DNA from: Cliona cf. orientalis
Lineage: Eukaryota; Porifera; Demospongiae; Clionaida; Clionaidae
DNA length: 64,000 nt
Direction of reading: 5' to 3'
Assembly (NCBI GenBank): GCA_963930775.1
Contig: OZ005703.1
Span: 6,386,001 to 6,450,000, forward strand
Part shown: one piece after another, positions 19,988 to 29,997 of the stretch
Layout of the letters: each line of letters begins with the position of its first letter
How positions within the stretch are numbered: position 1 is the first letter of the stretch
Made by a program: the position numbers and the translations under genes
Notes under the pieces: model-generated
What the model was told of the DNA's origin: nothing
The model's input: the letters and a program-made list of their open reading frames with translations, nothing else
Databases searched by the model: none

Positions 19988-20480
19988 GAGAGGAAAGTGA
20001 AAGAAGCTGTATACATCAGACTAGCTTCAAAGGGGTTGAAGATGAATAGGGATGAAGGAAAAAGAGCTCTCCCCCCTTTGGATCAGGACCATCTCGCAAG
20101 CTCGGAAGAAGCCGCCCCACGAGCCACACCCCCCGAGAGAACCGCGGCCAAGAGACAACAGGCCACCGCTCAGAGTCAGACGACGGGCTCCTACCACGTC
20201 ACCGGCTCCACGACAACCAACTCCACCCGAAGGACCACCACCAGCAGTCAGGAGACCTACTCCATCCTTAAGAAGAAGCAGGCGGTTAGCGTCGACCACG
20301 CCCCAAGGAGCATTGGACACGCCCACTGTAGAACTGACTATTTAGGAACTGTACACTTGTAGTTCTGCATTTTTGCCCTGAGGAAGACTGCAGTATAGCA
20401 GTCGAAACTGTAGGCATTATGATGAAATATTATTTTTCATTTGAGAGAAATAATGCCGGATTGGTGTAACTAGATCTAGC
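19988..20480 (+). mobile_element. 5'-truncated tail of a Penelope-like (GIY-YIG) retroelement
   Basis: The first codons read VKEAVYIRLASKG then LKMNRDEGKRALPP, like the KEAIxIR...MNRDxG end I recall after the GIY-YIG nuclease of Penelope-type elements. A GC-rich, Pro/Arg-rich C-terminus follows, in sharp contrast to the AT-rich surroundings, then a non-coding tail with a hammerhead-like motif at 20374-20416. Only the 3' end is present. It abuts the D-gene fragment without a visible target duplication. Confidence 0.55.
20374..20416 (+). ncRNA. Hammerhead-ribozyme-like motif (minimal type I)
   Basis: CTGAGGA core at 20378-20384, stem II GACTGC/GCAGTC (20386-20391 with 20398-20403), then GAAAC at 20404-20408, a tiny stem III (AC/GT) and a GTA cleavage triplet at 20410-20412. 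Stem I is TGCC (20374-20377) with GGCA (20413-20416). One extra A (20385) lies between the core and stem II, so activity is uncertain. Penelope-like elements are known to carry minimal hammerheads with very short stem III. Confidence 0.5.
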
Positions 20481-20912
20481 TCGTAGCTAGCTATCAATAT
20501 GACTACCCAATCAAGAAGTTCTCTGAAAAGGCCAAACATTTCACAAACATGGGTGCATTTGTTTTGTACAAACAATTTATGCATTCAATCCAAACAACAA
20601 AATGATAATAATTACAATACACCGATATTAATGTTATCTGTATGGATAATGTACATGAAGATAGTGGTTAAAAGTGCCATAAGAATATGGTATTTGGACA
20701 GTGACAAGCAAATTACAAGAAACAGTTGATTAGTTTTACCAAATGGGTGCACAATGTATAATAATAATATAGAAGCTGCTGTTATAACATTTTAGAGTGT
20801 GTGTTGTGTATTATAGCCCCAGGCCAGGGAAGCTGATCTATGTAATACATTAATATGTCATGATTACCATATTGACTATCCTTCAGATAACAAAGCAATA
20901 TTATAGTATAGA
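20481..20912. other. 3' flank of the D gene (part of segmental duplication)
   Basis: From about 20525 this matches 11880-12263 in order; no gene within. The 76-codon frame at 20499 is not supported. Confidence 0.5.
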
Positions 20913-22580
20913 CTATATTTTAAAGGTATTTGTAATCCTTGAGATAATCCAGACACCAATAAGAAAAGCTATGTACACGATTGGAACAAAGGCTGTCAGA
21001 AAAAGTAATACCATTGTGATGATGTTGAAGAAGTAGGTTTCCGTTACTGCAATGTCTCTCATAATACAACCAGTGTACCCAAGACTGAGTAGAATGTAGA
21101 ATACCATATCAGTTGAAGAAAAGTAGGAAGCAATGTTCTTGAATGGTTGTATATTTATTACAGCTATCATAAAGACAACGAAAGCAATAAGGCTGTATAT
21201 AAAGTACATCGTGGACAGAGTCATCCCATGTGTGATAAAGAAAAATAATCTGATTACAAGGATAATTGCTGATAACCACCGACAGTCAAATGTCCCAGGT
21301 TGAGTCCCATCCTTGAAGTAGCCTTGAAAGGAATCAACAAAGGCATCGAGGAAGTGCCAGTTTAGTGAGAAGAAGGATAAAATCTTTTGAAAAAATTGAA
21401 AAGGATAAAGAATTAGGATCAGTGTAGGGATACTTACAACCAGTGTAAGGATGATAATTGCAATGATGGCGTATGGAAGATGTTCATTTCCAAAGTAGCG
21501 GACAGTGGGGGTGTAGTATAATCCATATACTTCTTTTGACCCCAGTTTGTAGATGGTAGTAGGAATCAAAAGATCAGTAGAGACACTCAACACTTTAACG
21601 TAAGACAATAGGAAAAAAGTAGCAAAGGAGTCAATAATTGATGTACGAATATCCCAGGACTTTCGAAATATAGAAAGTACTTTGCGAAATGGCTTCCATA
21701 TTGTAACTATTGCAGTATACTGTCGGTCATGGAACTCTATAAATAAGTATGAAAGAATGATTAGGACAAATGGATAGAGTGCAAGGGAGTAATCCAGAGC
21801 TAATGCCTGAAGGGTGGTCACATCTAGGCATATATCAGGAATGACGGATCGAAATAAGTCAAGATTCCAAAAACTATAAAATACTAAGAAGGTCTTCGTT
21901 GCTATCAACAGATGTGGACTACCATGGCTCAAAGCAGACATAACTGAACGTACAAATGCAGGCATTGATAAAGCTTGGCTAAACCAAACAACTCCATGAA
22001 GACGAGAAGATGTCACATTGATGTTAAAGATCACCACAAAGAGGTAGAAGAATGTAAGAGGTACAAATCCAACCAAGATGAACCTCCACCAGTGTTTATG
22101 GCCATCTGGGCACCTCACACAACTGAGATTGTATGAGAGTACAAATGGACTGTATCCCTCTTCACAATCGCCACATAATAAACCTGTTCTGTGAAAGTGA
22201 CTGCATGCCGATTTGTTTGGCAGCTCCTCTGGTTTTTGTGGTAGTTTACTGTATACATAGTCCATCTTTTTTTCTGGATTACTATTTTGACAGTTATAAA
22301 AGCACTGTCCAAGATAAGTAGCCGCACTGTTTCTGTCGTAAGTTGCACAATAGCAGTCTAGAATTGCAGATTTTTTGTTTGCAATATCACACACCACTGC
22401 ATGATTGTGTTCAGCTCCACACTGGCAGCTGTTCTGTGAGTTACATATGAACCACGTTGGACATACACTGCCGTTGCTGCAGTGTGAATTCCCATTTTCT
22501 GTCAGTGTAGTCGGTTCCTGACTTGACTGGCTAAGCACTGTAACTAGGCCTAGGATCACTATTCCATTTAGTAGCTTCAT
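20913..22580 (-). CDS. Multi-pass membrane protein, subfamily D (555 aa)
   Basis: ATG at 22580 (MKLLNGIVILG). The open frame runs on for 85 more codons to 22835, but that part is 5' flank in the paralogues and begins with GTG, so I exclude it. Odd points: the loop cysteine is lost (FQGYFKDGTQPG), the juncture reads CPDGHKHWWRF, and a short stretch of the N-terminal ectodomain is missing compared with 9160. These hint at relaxed constraint although no stop is present. Sister of 12264. Confidence 0.82.
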   Translation of the reverse strand: MKLLNGIVILGLVTVLSQSSQEPTTLTENGNSHCSNGSVCPTWFICNSQNSCQCGAEHNHAVVCDIANKKSAILDCYCATYDRNSAATYLGQCFYNCQNSNPEKKMDYVYSKLPQKPEELPNKSACSHFHRTGLLCGDCEEGYSPFVLSYNLSCVRCPDGHKHWWRFILVGFVPLTFFYLFVVIFNINVTSSRLHGVVWFSQALSMPAFVRSVMSALSHGSPHLLIATKTFLVFYSFWNLDLFRSVIPDICLDVTTLQALALDYSLALYPFVLIILSYLFIEFHDRQYTAIVTIWKPFRKVLSIFRKSWDIRTSIIDSFATFFLLSYVKVLSVSTDLLIPTTIYKLGSKEVYGLYYTPTVRYFGNEHLPYAIIAIIILTLVVSIPTLILILYPFQFFQKILSFFSLNWHFLDAFVDSFQGYFKDGTQPGTFDCRWLSAIILVIRLFFFITHGMTLSTMYFIYSLIAFVVFMIAVINIQPFKNIASYFSSTDMVFYILLSLGYTGCIMRDIAVTETYFFNIITMVLLFLTAFVPIVYIAFLIGVWIISRITNTFKI

Positions 22581-22705
22581 ATTCACTACTTCTGCATAGG
22601 TACACATCAGATCACAAATACTATTTTTTTTAAGTTTCAGCATTTTCAAAACTATACTAGGTGCTGAAAAGCGTATGTAATAATCAACTACTTGAATACT
22701 GAAAT
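22581..22705 (-). promoter_or_regulatory. Conserved 5' flank of subfamily D
   Basis: Counterpart of 13953-14085 (AGGTGCTGAAAAGCGTATGT, AATAATCAACTACTTGAATA). The TTTCCTCCTGGGAA block present in the other copies is altered here. Confidence 0.5.
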
Positions 22706-22719
22706 AAATTATGAATATT

Positions 22720-22805
22720 TCAGAAACACTGGGAACACCAAAAACACTACGAATAGTAGGAACACTGAGAAGTGTGGAAATACTAGAAATACTAGGAACT
22801 AAACA
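22720..22805. repeat. Degenerate short tandem repeat (AGGAACACTR-like)
   Basis: Irregular repeats of GGAACAC / GAAATACTAG about 9-18 bp apart; a related but shorter run lies at 14090-14160 in the sister segment. An eroded minisatellite beyond the D 5' flank. Confidence 0.5.
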
Positions 22806-23032
22806 ACATACGGCAACACTGAAAGTGAATTCCACTGGTGCAAGTTACTTAGCATACACATTATTACGCTCTGTTTATACAACTCTTGAGTGTGCAATAT
22901 ATTGGTGGTTGTATTGCCATTGCACCTGCCCCCCTCCTACACACACATATATGTTACATGTGACTATCGTACCATTCACGTATGCACTAAGGGTGATAAT
23001 TATAGCTGCATGTATCCTCCAAATTTAAGTAT
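22806..23032. other. Intergenic stretch with nothing recognised
   Basis: No supported feature. Confidence 0.3.
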
Positions 23033-24120
23033 TGTGGTTGATAAAATTTAATGTGTCTAAGCTTTTAGAGCTCATTCAAAGTTATCCCTCTGTAGCAATA
23101 CTTCTGCACACTCTTAGTTTATATTGATTATTAATTTTGTCTATCCCTTGCCATTACTGATTTATTATCAAGTCTTGCAATGAGGTATAGTACATAATAT
23201 TATTTATGATAGTGAAAATACTTGCCTAATGTATTATTATTTCTTGTAGCAAGTTTATAAATGCATGTGCATGTGATATTGTAGTTATCTTAATGAGACA
23301 ATTATTTGCAGGTATAATATTTTTCTGCGTACTACGTTGGACATATACACTGTCGTTGCTACAGCTGGCGTCCCTGTCAATATTTTTACTACATTTTTGT
23401 CAATGAGCATCCGACTGGCTAGAAGCTACTATAAATACTAATAGTAGTATCTTTTGTAGTTTAAGAGAGTCTAGTGTCATGGTATTCAAGCTCCATTTTA
23501 TTTCCATTATTGCAAGCTAGCTTTGCATGCATATAGTCAAGTTTAGTGTGAGTGCAACATCTATGCTAGGCTATATAACTATATCCTGTTCTTTCTGTGA
23601 ATTATACAGAATGTTATAATTTCTGTATGCGAAAGGCAATCTGCATGCAATGACACCTTTAAGGAGGTTTTGGGGGTTTCTGGAAACTAGTCAAACTCCA
23701 AACAATGCCTGTTTATACAATATTAATAGCTATCTATTAGCTACTGTAACAGTTATTGCTTGGCAGTGTCTCCATGGACTTGGTAATGTGTGGATACACT
23801 GTTTATGTCAACTCAGCAATGGAGCCATGCACTACCTAGCATTGAAGATCAAGTATACACTTTCACTTAATGATATCATAGCCATGAATATAATTGAACA
23901 TGCACAAACACTTTTGCAGTGATATTTTGCGTACTTATTATGCCACATATATTTTCAGCAACAAGTGCGTTGTAATATGCATTTTAAAATTATAGATATA
24001 TTATAATATACCTGATGTCTGCACAAAACAGCGTATATAAAGATGAGTACCATGCACCTTACTAATACACAGTCAATTAAACAACTGAATTACAATTATA
24101 GTACCAGCACTTTATTATAG
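23033..24120. repeat. Copy of the C-gene region with the gene body deleted
   Basis: 23033-23325 matches the 3' flank of the C gene at 30217-30480 (TTTAGAGCTCATTCAAAGTT). 23325-24120 matches its N-terminal coding part, 5' flank and the region up to the next B gene (32095-32890). The ~1.6 kb gene body between is missing. Confidence 0.75.
23325..23487 (-). pseudogene. N-terminal remnant of a subfamily C gene
   Basis: Matches 32090-32240 in the C gene: signal-peptide region (LQKILLLVFIVAS-like) through the first cysteines and CPT. The reading frame is disrupted and the rest of the gene is absent. It occupies the expected C position between the D and B genes of this block. Confidence 0.75.
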
Positions 24121-24124
24121 CTGT

Positions 24125-25816
24125 TTACCTCAGCCTTTTAAATCTAGTCACCAGCCATGAAATGATGATGACCGTTGTGTAGAAAAGTGGGATAAATGCA
24201 AATATAAATCCAGATATAGTCATTTCAATATATTCAAAGTTTGCAGTCATAGCAGTTTCTCTTCCAAGAAACACAATGAGTACAAGGCTAAGAAATATAA
24301 AGAATACGGAATCAGTTGAGGGATAGCGAACAGATTCCTTCTTATATGGATTGATGTTGATGATTGCTATTAGAAATACGACTAATGAGATGATGGCATA
24401 CACGAAAAACACTCCTGACAATGTTAAACCATAAATGACAAAAAGTAGAATTCGGATCAGTAGTGTACATCCTGAAAACCATCGGCAGTCAAATGTCCCA
24501 GGCTCAGTCCCATCCTTATAGCAGCCTTGAAAGGAGTCAACAAAGGCATGGAGAAAGTGCCAGTTGAATGGAAAGAAAGAAAGAAGCTTATGAAAAAGCT
24601 GTAAAGGATAAAGAAGGAAGACTAATGTAGGTATGATGACAAACAACGTAAGCAAAGACAAAGCTAAAATGGCATATGGAAGATGTTCGTCTCCAAAATA
24701 TTGAACAGAGGGTGAATAGTACAGTCCAAATGTGAAATTGTTTGAGCCTAGTTGGTCAATTCGAGTGGGCAGTAAGAGATCTGTGGTTACACTCAACAAT
24801 TTGACATGAGCTAGTAAAAAGAAAGTTGCAAAAGAGTCGATAATTGATGTGCGTATGTCATAAGTCATGTGAATAAGTGTGAGCAGTTTATGAAATGGTT
24901 TCCATGCAGTCACTACACACACAAACTTTCTATCATGAAGCTCAATAATGAAATAAGAAATGAGTATCAATAGAAAAGGATAGAGTGCAATTAGGTAGTC
25001 CAAAGCTAAGGCCTGTAGGGTGGTTATATCGAGACAAATGTCAGGAAGGATGGAACGAAGTATGTCAAGATTCCAGAACCTAAAAAAGATAAATATAACC
25101 TTTGCTGGTATCAATAAAGTTGGTGTGTTTTGTCTGAGAACAGGCATTATCAGTCGTGCAAGAATAGGTGTCGATAGTGCTTGGCTGTACCATGAAACTC
25201 CATGAAGGCGTGTCGATGTCACATTGATGTTAAAGAGAAGCACAATAAAATAGAAAAATGTTAGTGGCACGAATGCAACTAAAAGAAATTTCCACCAATT
25301 TTTATGTCCATCAGGGCACTTCACACAAGTAAGATTGTATGAGAATACTAGTGGACGGTGTCCCTCTTCACAATCACCACACAATATACCTGCTCTTTGA
25401 AAATAAGTACAAATTGATCCATTGATTAAATTTTCTGGATTTTGTGGTAGCCAGCTATGTACAGTTTTTTTGTTGTTTACACAGTTGTAATAGCATGATC
25501 CTGCAAAAGTCGATTTGGTCTGAGCATTGTAGGTCACACAATTACAGTCCAATACAGCAGAATGAAAGCTTCGGGCATCACATATTACTGCATTGTTGCG
25601 ATCATTACTACACGTACATTGTCTCTGATTATTACAGGTATACCATGTAGGACATCCAATGTCGTTGCTGCAGTTGGTGTATCTGCCAGTAGTAGTGTCT
25701 TTGCCACATTTTTGTGTACTTGATTGGCTAGAGCTAACTATTAATATTAATAGTACTGTTGACAATACCTTTTGTAAAGACTGCACATCTGCAGAGAAAC
25801 TCCGATACACCACCAT
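24125..25816 (-). CDS. Multi-pass membrane protein with Cys-rich ectodomain, subfamily B (563 aa)
   Basis: ATG at 25816 (MVVYRSFSADVQSLQKVL), equivalent to MAVYQSF of its sisters. The ectodomain keeps 15 cysteines; the juncture differs (GILCGDCEEGHRPLVFSYN), changing charge just before the first membrane segment. FQGCYKDGTEPG is intact. The tail is short (RFKRLR). Membrane segments two and three are the most divergent against the copy at 16893 (PVLRQNTPTLLIPAK versus LILSQNAPALLKPTK), suggesting that this extracellular or pore-side region varies most. Confidence 0.85.
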   Translation of the reverse strand: MVVYRSFSADVQSLQKVLSTVLLILIVSSSQSSTQKCGKDTTTGRYTNCSNDIGCPTWYTCNNQRQCTCSNDRNNAVICDARSFHSAVLDCNCVTYNAQTKSTFAGSCYYNCVNNKKTVHSWLPQNPENLINGSICTYFQRAGILCGDCEEGHRPLVFSYNLTCVKCPDGHKNWWKFLLVAFVPLTFFYFIVLLFNINVTSTRLHGVSWYSQALSTPILARLIMPVLRQNTPTLLIPAKVIFIFFRFWNLDILRSILPDICLDITTLQALALDYLIALYPFLLILISYFIIELHDRKFVCVVTAWKPFHKLLTLIHMTYDIRTSIIDSFATFFLLAHVKLLSVTTDLLLPTRIDQLGSNNFTFGLYYSPSVQYFGDEHLPYAILALSLLTLFVIIPTLVFLLYPLQLFHKLLSFFPFNWHFLHAFVDSFQGCYKDGTEPGTFDCRWFSGCTLLIRILLFVIYGLTLSGVFFVYAIISLVVFLIAIININPYKKESVRYPSTDSVFFIFLSLVLIVFLGRETAMTANFEYIEMTISGFIFAFIPLFYTTVIIISWLVTRFKRLR

Positions 25817-26620
25817 TTGAGCCACTTGAATACAACAGGGATACTGTTATTGAAATTACTCTTGTGTAATGAATATTTAACGAACTTCATAAACAGTCAA
25901 TGTTATCTTACAAGTATCACAAACAATGAAATTGAAGGATAAACCACCCACCTATGACATAGATCAAAGCTACCGCCAGGGTAATATACTGGATATTGCC
26001 CTGTGGTCTGTGGTACAGCTGACTACTACAGGTACCTGGCCCAGTGGTCAGACTCAGACACCACACTTGTAGTGCTATTACATCAGCGGGTATACAAACC
26101 AGTTAACACACCCCCTACTAGTGCTGTATGGAATAATGCACTCGTGCGTAACCACATACAGCACTAGTAGGGGTGTATTAACTATAACTTAATACATTCC
26201 AGGACCTGTTTTTCTCAATTATTGTACACCTGTTGATGCCATGGCAACCCATTGCACCAGGTGCTATCCCTACAAATCTCACTTACGTCATTCTTTCTTA
26301 TACTTATTACTGTTCTTTTTATTCCTCTTTAGGGTTACTAATTTATTGATTCATGATTTGTCCATTAACTCTTAAATTCATTGTCAATGGTGCAGTGGCA
26401 TAATAATATAGGTATCCATGGTGATGGTTCGAAGTTTGTGTGTGCGTGCAAAAGTTGTAGCCACACCTTTCATTAGTTTGTCGTTAATTGTACCGCAGCC
26501 ACACTCAGCATATAAATGGTCAGCTCAGTTACTAGCCTCGTTCCCATTGGTGGACCATCATGCAACCTGTGATCTCTCTACAACTAATCATGAAATGACC
26601 AGAAAGATGACTGAATAAAT
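25817..26620 (-). promoter_or_regulatory. Conserved 5' flank of subfamily B, copy 2 (with an insertion)
   Basis: Same blocks as 18600-19282, but about 250 bp at 25942-26190 is extra relative to the other two copies. After the insertion the flank resumes at ACATTCCAGGACCTG. Confidence 0.6.
25942..26190. mobile_element. Non-coding insertion containing a strong hairpin
   Basis: Absent from the two sister flanks. It ends in a near-perfect hairpin (arms about 26101-26131 and 26152-26183, sharing CTACTAGTGCTGTATG) and holds a second inverted pair (CAGGGTAATATAC and GATATTGCCCTG, near 25977-26005). Likely a small fold-back transposon. Its ends are not certain. Confidence 0.6.
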
Positions 26621-26656
26621 GCTGATAAAATGACACAATCATAATATTATAATCTT

Positions 26657-27193
26657 TTGACTAACTGTCTTTATTTTATTTGTGATTGTCCCCCGATTGT
26701 TTTGATTCTCTATCCTTTTTGGAACTTTCAGAAACTTCTTTCCTTTATTCCATTGAGATGGAACTTAATTCTTCACGGGTTTATCGACACATTTCAAGGC
26801 TGCTACAAGTATGGAGCAGAACCTGGAGCATTTGACTGCTGATGGTTTTCAGTGTTAATATTACTCATCCGACTATTCATAAATCTCATGCTTGCAGCAA
26901 ACAGTTCACCAGGTACACTCTTTCTGGCCTCTATCATCTTTGTGCCTCTCTATCTAATAGTCCTTATCAACTTTCAGCCCTATAAGAGAAAAGCTGCTGG
27001 TTATCCATCGACAGATTCACAGTTCCTGGTATTACTTAGCCTTTGCTTTATTGCATTATTAGGGAGAGCATCTCTTCCTCAAGGATTAAGGAACTATCAC
27101 ACTACAATGGAAATATTATTTTCATCATTTGAATTTGGTCCTCTTTTTTATATCACCTTTCTCATTTGTTCTTGGCTAATTTTAAAGAAATGA
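26657..27193 (+). pseudogene. C-terminal half of a subfamily A gene
   Basis: Follows the A gene (4280-4812) from the CLYFICD/PPIVLILYPF segment through FQGCYKYGAEPGAFDC and the last four membrane segments to its own stop. The Arg codon of DCRW is TGA (at 26840-26842), and a frame change precedes it near 26690. No ectodomain or first half is present. Same arrangement relative to the B gene as the fragment at 19283. Confidence 0.85.
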
Positions 27194-27387
27194 TAAGCAT
27201 TAATGTAATAATATATACACAAAGACATTCAAATTATTGAACAATGATAGTCGTAACTTAGTGTGAGTGTAGAGAATGAGGGGAGCCTTAGGAAAGACAA
27301 CAAAGTTATGCGTAAAATATGATCAGTGCAATATTTTAGGTCGCGGTCATGTAATTCACTATAACAAAACATAACCATTACAGTAGA

Positions 27388-29097
27388 CTATGCTTTAAAC
27401 AGATATCTGATATGTCTCATTTTTGAGATCACCCAGACACTGATAAGAGAAGCTATGTATACAATTGGAACAAAAGCTGTCAGAAAAAGTAAGATCAGTG
27501 TGATAATGTTTAAGAAATAGATTTCAATTGTTGCAATGTCTCTCATAATACAACCAGTGTACGCAAGGCTGAGTAGAATGTAGAATACCATATCAGTTGA
27601 AGCATGGCAAGAAGCAACCTTCTTAAATGGTTGTATGTTTATTACAGCTATCGTAAAGACAACAAAGGCAATGAGGCTGTATACAAAGTACATCACAGAC
27701 AAAGTCATCCCATATATGATAAAGAAAAATAATCGAATTACAAGGATAATAGCTGAAAACCATCGGCAGTCAAATGTCCCAGGTTCAGTCCCATCCTTGT
27801 AGCAGCCTTGAAAGGAGTCAACAAAGGCACGGAGAGAGTGCCAGTTTAGTGAGAAAAAGGAAAGGAAGTTTTGAAAAAATTGAAAAGGATAAAGAATTAA
27901 GATCAGTGTAGGGATACTTACAAACAGTGTAAGGATGATGATTGCTGTGATGGCGTATGGAAGGTGTTCATTTCCAAAGTACTGGACAGTGGGGGTATAG
28001 TATAATCCAAATTGTACTTCATTTGATCCCAGTTTGTAAATTATAGTAGGAATCAAAAGATCAGCAGAGACACTCAACACTTTGACATAAGACAGCAAAA
28101 AGAAAGTAGCAAAGGAGTCAATAATCGATGTACGAATATCCCAGGACTTTCGAAAAACAGAAAGCACCTTGTGAAACGGCTTCCATATGATTACTATTGC
28201 AGTATACTGTCGATCATGGAGTTCAATAAATAAGTATGAAAAAAGTATTAATACAAATGGATAAAGTGCAAGAAAGTAGTCCAGAGCTAATGCTTGAAGG
28301 GTGGTCACATTGAGGCAAATATCAGGAAGGACAGAACGAAATAAATCAAGATTCCAAAAACTGTAAAACACTATGAATATCTTTGCTGCTATCAACGGAT
28401 GTGGACTACCATGGCTCAAAGCAGACATAATCACGCGGACAAGTACGGGTATTGACAGAGCTTGACTGAACCAGACTACTCCATGAAGACGAGAAGAGAT
28501 CACATTGATATTAAAGATAACCATAAAGAGGTAGAAGAATGTAAGAGGCACAAATCCAACCAAGACGAACTTCCACCAGTTTTTATGGCCATCTGGACAC
28601 CTCACACAACTGAGATTGTATGAGAGTACAAATGGACTATATCCCTCTTCACAATCACCACACAATAAGCCTGTTCTGTGAAAATGAGTGCAGACTGATT
28701 TATTTAGCAGCTCTTCTGGTTTTTTTGGTAGTTTATTGTACACGTAATCCATCTTTTTTTCTGTATTGGTGTTCTGGCAGTTATAAAAGCACAGCCCAAG
28801 TTGGGTGGCCTTATTATTTCCATCGTAAGTTGCACAATAGCAGTCTAGAATTGCAGATTCTTTATTTGCAATGTCACACACAACTGCATGATTATGTTCA
28901 GCTCCACACTGGCAGCTGTTCTGTGAGTTACAGATGAACCATGTTGGACAAACACTGCCATTGCTACAGTGTGAATGTCCATTTTCTGTTGGTGTAGTCA
29001 CTTCAAAGATGTGTTTTATTTCCAAACTTGACTGGCTAAGCACTATAACTAGGCCTAGGATTAATACTACTCTATTATTGAATTTTGGCAACTTCAT
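27388..29097 (-). CDS. Multi-pass membrane protein, subfamily D (569 aa)
   Basis: ATG at 29097 (MKLPKFNNRVVLILG); an extension to a GTG at 29115 is unsupported. All 15 ectodomain cysteines and both loop cysteines are present. The NVTS sequon after the first membrane segment is changed to NVIS, removing a glycosylation site that nearly every paralogue keeps. The tail MRHIRYLFKA resembles the copy at 9160 more than those at 12264 and 20913, so there are two D lineages. Convergent with the A fragment. Confidence 0.86.
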   Translation of the reverse strand: MKLPKFNNRVVLILGLVIVLSQSSLEIKHIFEVTTPTENGHSHCSNGSVCPTWFICNSQNSCQCGAEHNHAVVCDIANKESAILDCYCATYDGNNKATQLGLCFYNCQNTNTEKKMDYVYNKLPKKPEELLNKSVCTHFHRTGLLCGDCEEGYSPFVLSYNLSCVRCPDGHKNWWKFVLVGFVPLTFFYLFMVIFNINVISSRLHGVVWFSQALSIPVLVRVIMSALSHGSPHPLIAAKIFIVFYSFWNLDLFRSVLPDICLNVTTLQALALDYFLALYPFVLILFSYLFIELHDRQYTAIVIIWKPFHKVLSVFRKSWDIRTSIIDSFATFFLLSYVKVLSVSADLLIPTIIYKLGSNEVQFGLYYTPTVQYFGNEHLPYAITAIIILTLFVSIPTLILILYPFQFFQNFLSFFSLNWHSLRAFVDSFQGCYKDGTEPGTFDCRWFSAIILVIRLFFFIIYGMTLSVMYFVYSLIAFVVFTIAVINIQPFKKVASCHASTDMVFYILLSLAYTGCIMRDIATIEIYFLNIITLILLFLTAFVPIVYIASLISVWVISKMRHIRYLFKA

Positions 29098-29245
29098 ATT
29101 CGCTATACCTATCACCAGATTGCAAACACTATGTTTTATAATAGCTTTTAATTAGCGTTTATCCTAGTTCTTGGGAATTATACTTGTCATAACTATAGGT
29201 GCTGAAAACCATGATAGGTAATGATCAACTACCTTGATACTGAAT
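29098..29245 (-). promoter_or_regulatory. Conserved 5' flank of subfamily D
   Basis: Shares GGTGCTGAAAACCATGATAG and AATGATCAACTACCTTGATA with the other D flanks, more diverged than the pair at 13953 and 22581. Confidence 0.45.
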
Positions 29246-29823
29246 GGATTATCAAATTTTGCTTTCTGAGTGTACAAAAACTGTTAATTTTAATTCCCCA
29301 TCAAATTATACTGATACAAAGCGATTATCGTATAGCGGGAAACTTTCGAGAGAGAAAGCTTTCACAGATTGGTTGGAAGGGAGCATTTTGCGGAGAAAAA
29401 ATTAAACTTTCACTGAATGTTAAATTTTTAGCATAATGGGTGTAGCATGCCTAAAAGTTCATGGAGAAAACGTTCACGGGTGGCTGTAAAATTGCGAAAC
29501 TTGTAAAGGTTTTCTCTCAGCAATAGTCAAAATTGGATGAGGCGAGGCTGAGTCTAATTTTGACTATTGCATGTAATTATTCCCTAACTGGACTCAAATG
29601 ACATTGTGTGTGATTGCTTATTAATCGTATAGTTTAAGTGACTGTCTTTATGTATACAATTAGGGATTAATCAGTACTCGACTATATAGGGGAAGGTGTA
29701 GGGCAAGAAACTACTTAGTAGCTATACAAGATTTGTACATATCAATGTACTATTAGAAAGAGCATAGCACAAGAATTCTGAACCTATAGGTGTCATAGCT
29801 GTGAGAGACTGTTTTACACACAC
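29246..29823. other. Intergenic stretch with small inverted repeats
   Basis: 29331-29345 (ATCGTATAGCGGGAAA) resembles the end of the MITE at 2009 without a partner. 29520-29570 is a hairpin (GCAATAGTCAAAATT mirrored by AATTTTGACTATTGC). Nothing else is seen. Confidence 0.5.
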
Positions 29824-29997
29824 TACCGTAAATTACGAATATTTCGTTTTTAAAATATTTTCGGATAGCCTGGCTTGTGCGAAAATTAAACGCACGAAAT
29901 ACATACGCAATATTAACGATAATGCGGTACAGGGTCGTTTGTCCGAAAGTTATTTAACATGAAAATTTATCACATGAAATATTCGCGATTTACGGTA
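29824..29997. mobile_element. MITE with TACCGTAAAT ends
   Basis: 174 bp. The left end TACCGTAAATTACGAATATT is mirrored at the right end (AATATTCGCGATTTACGGTA). The interior is AT-rich with several CG dinucleotides retained (CGAAA, GCGAA), which suggests a fairly young copy. No coding capacity. Confidence 0.85.

Larger units (their letters stand above)
20525..22705. repeat. Segmental duplication, copy 2 (D gene plus both flanks)
   Basis: Counterpart of 11880-14085: shared 3' flank, D gene and 5' flank in the same orientation. Small indels only in the non-coding parts. Confidence 0.85.

Noticed and set aside
20027-20326. Minus-strand Gly-rich frame of 99 codons
   Set aside because: Antisense of the GC-rich Pro/Arg-rich retroelement end; low-complexity composition keeps several frames open.
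22581-22835. 85-codon in-frame extension of the D gene at 20913
   Set aside because: The same stretch is non-coding 5' flank in the paralogues, it starts at GTG, and it overlaps a degenerate tandem repeat.
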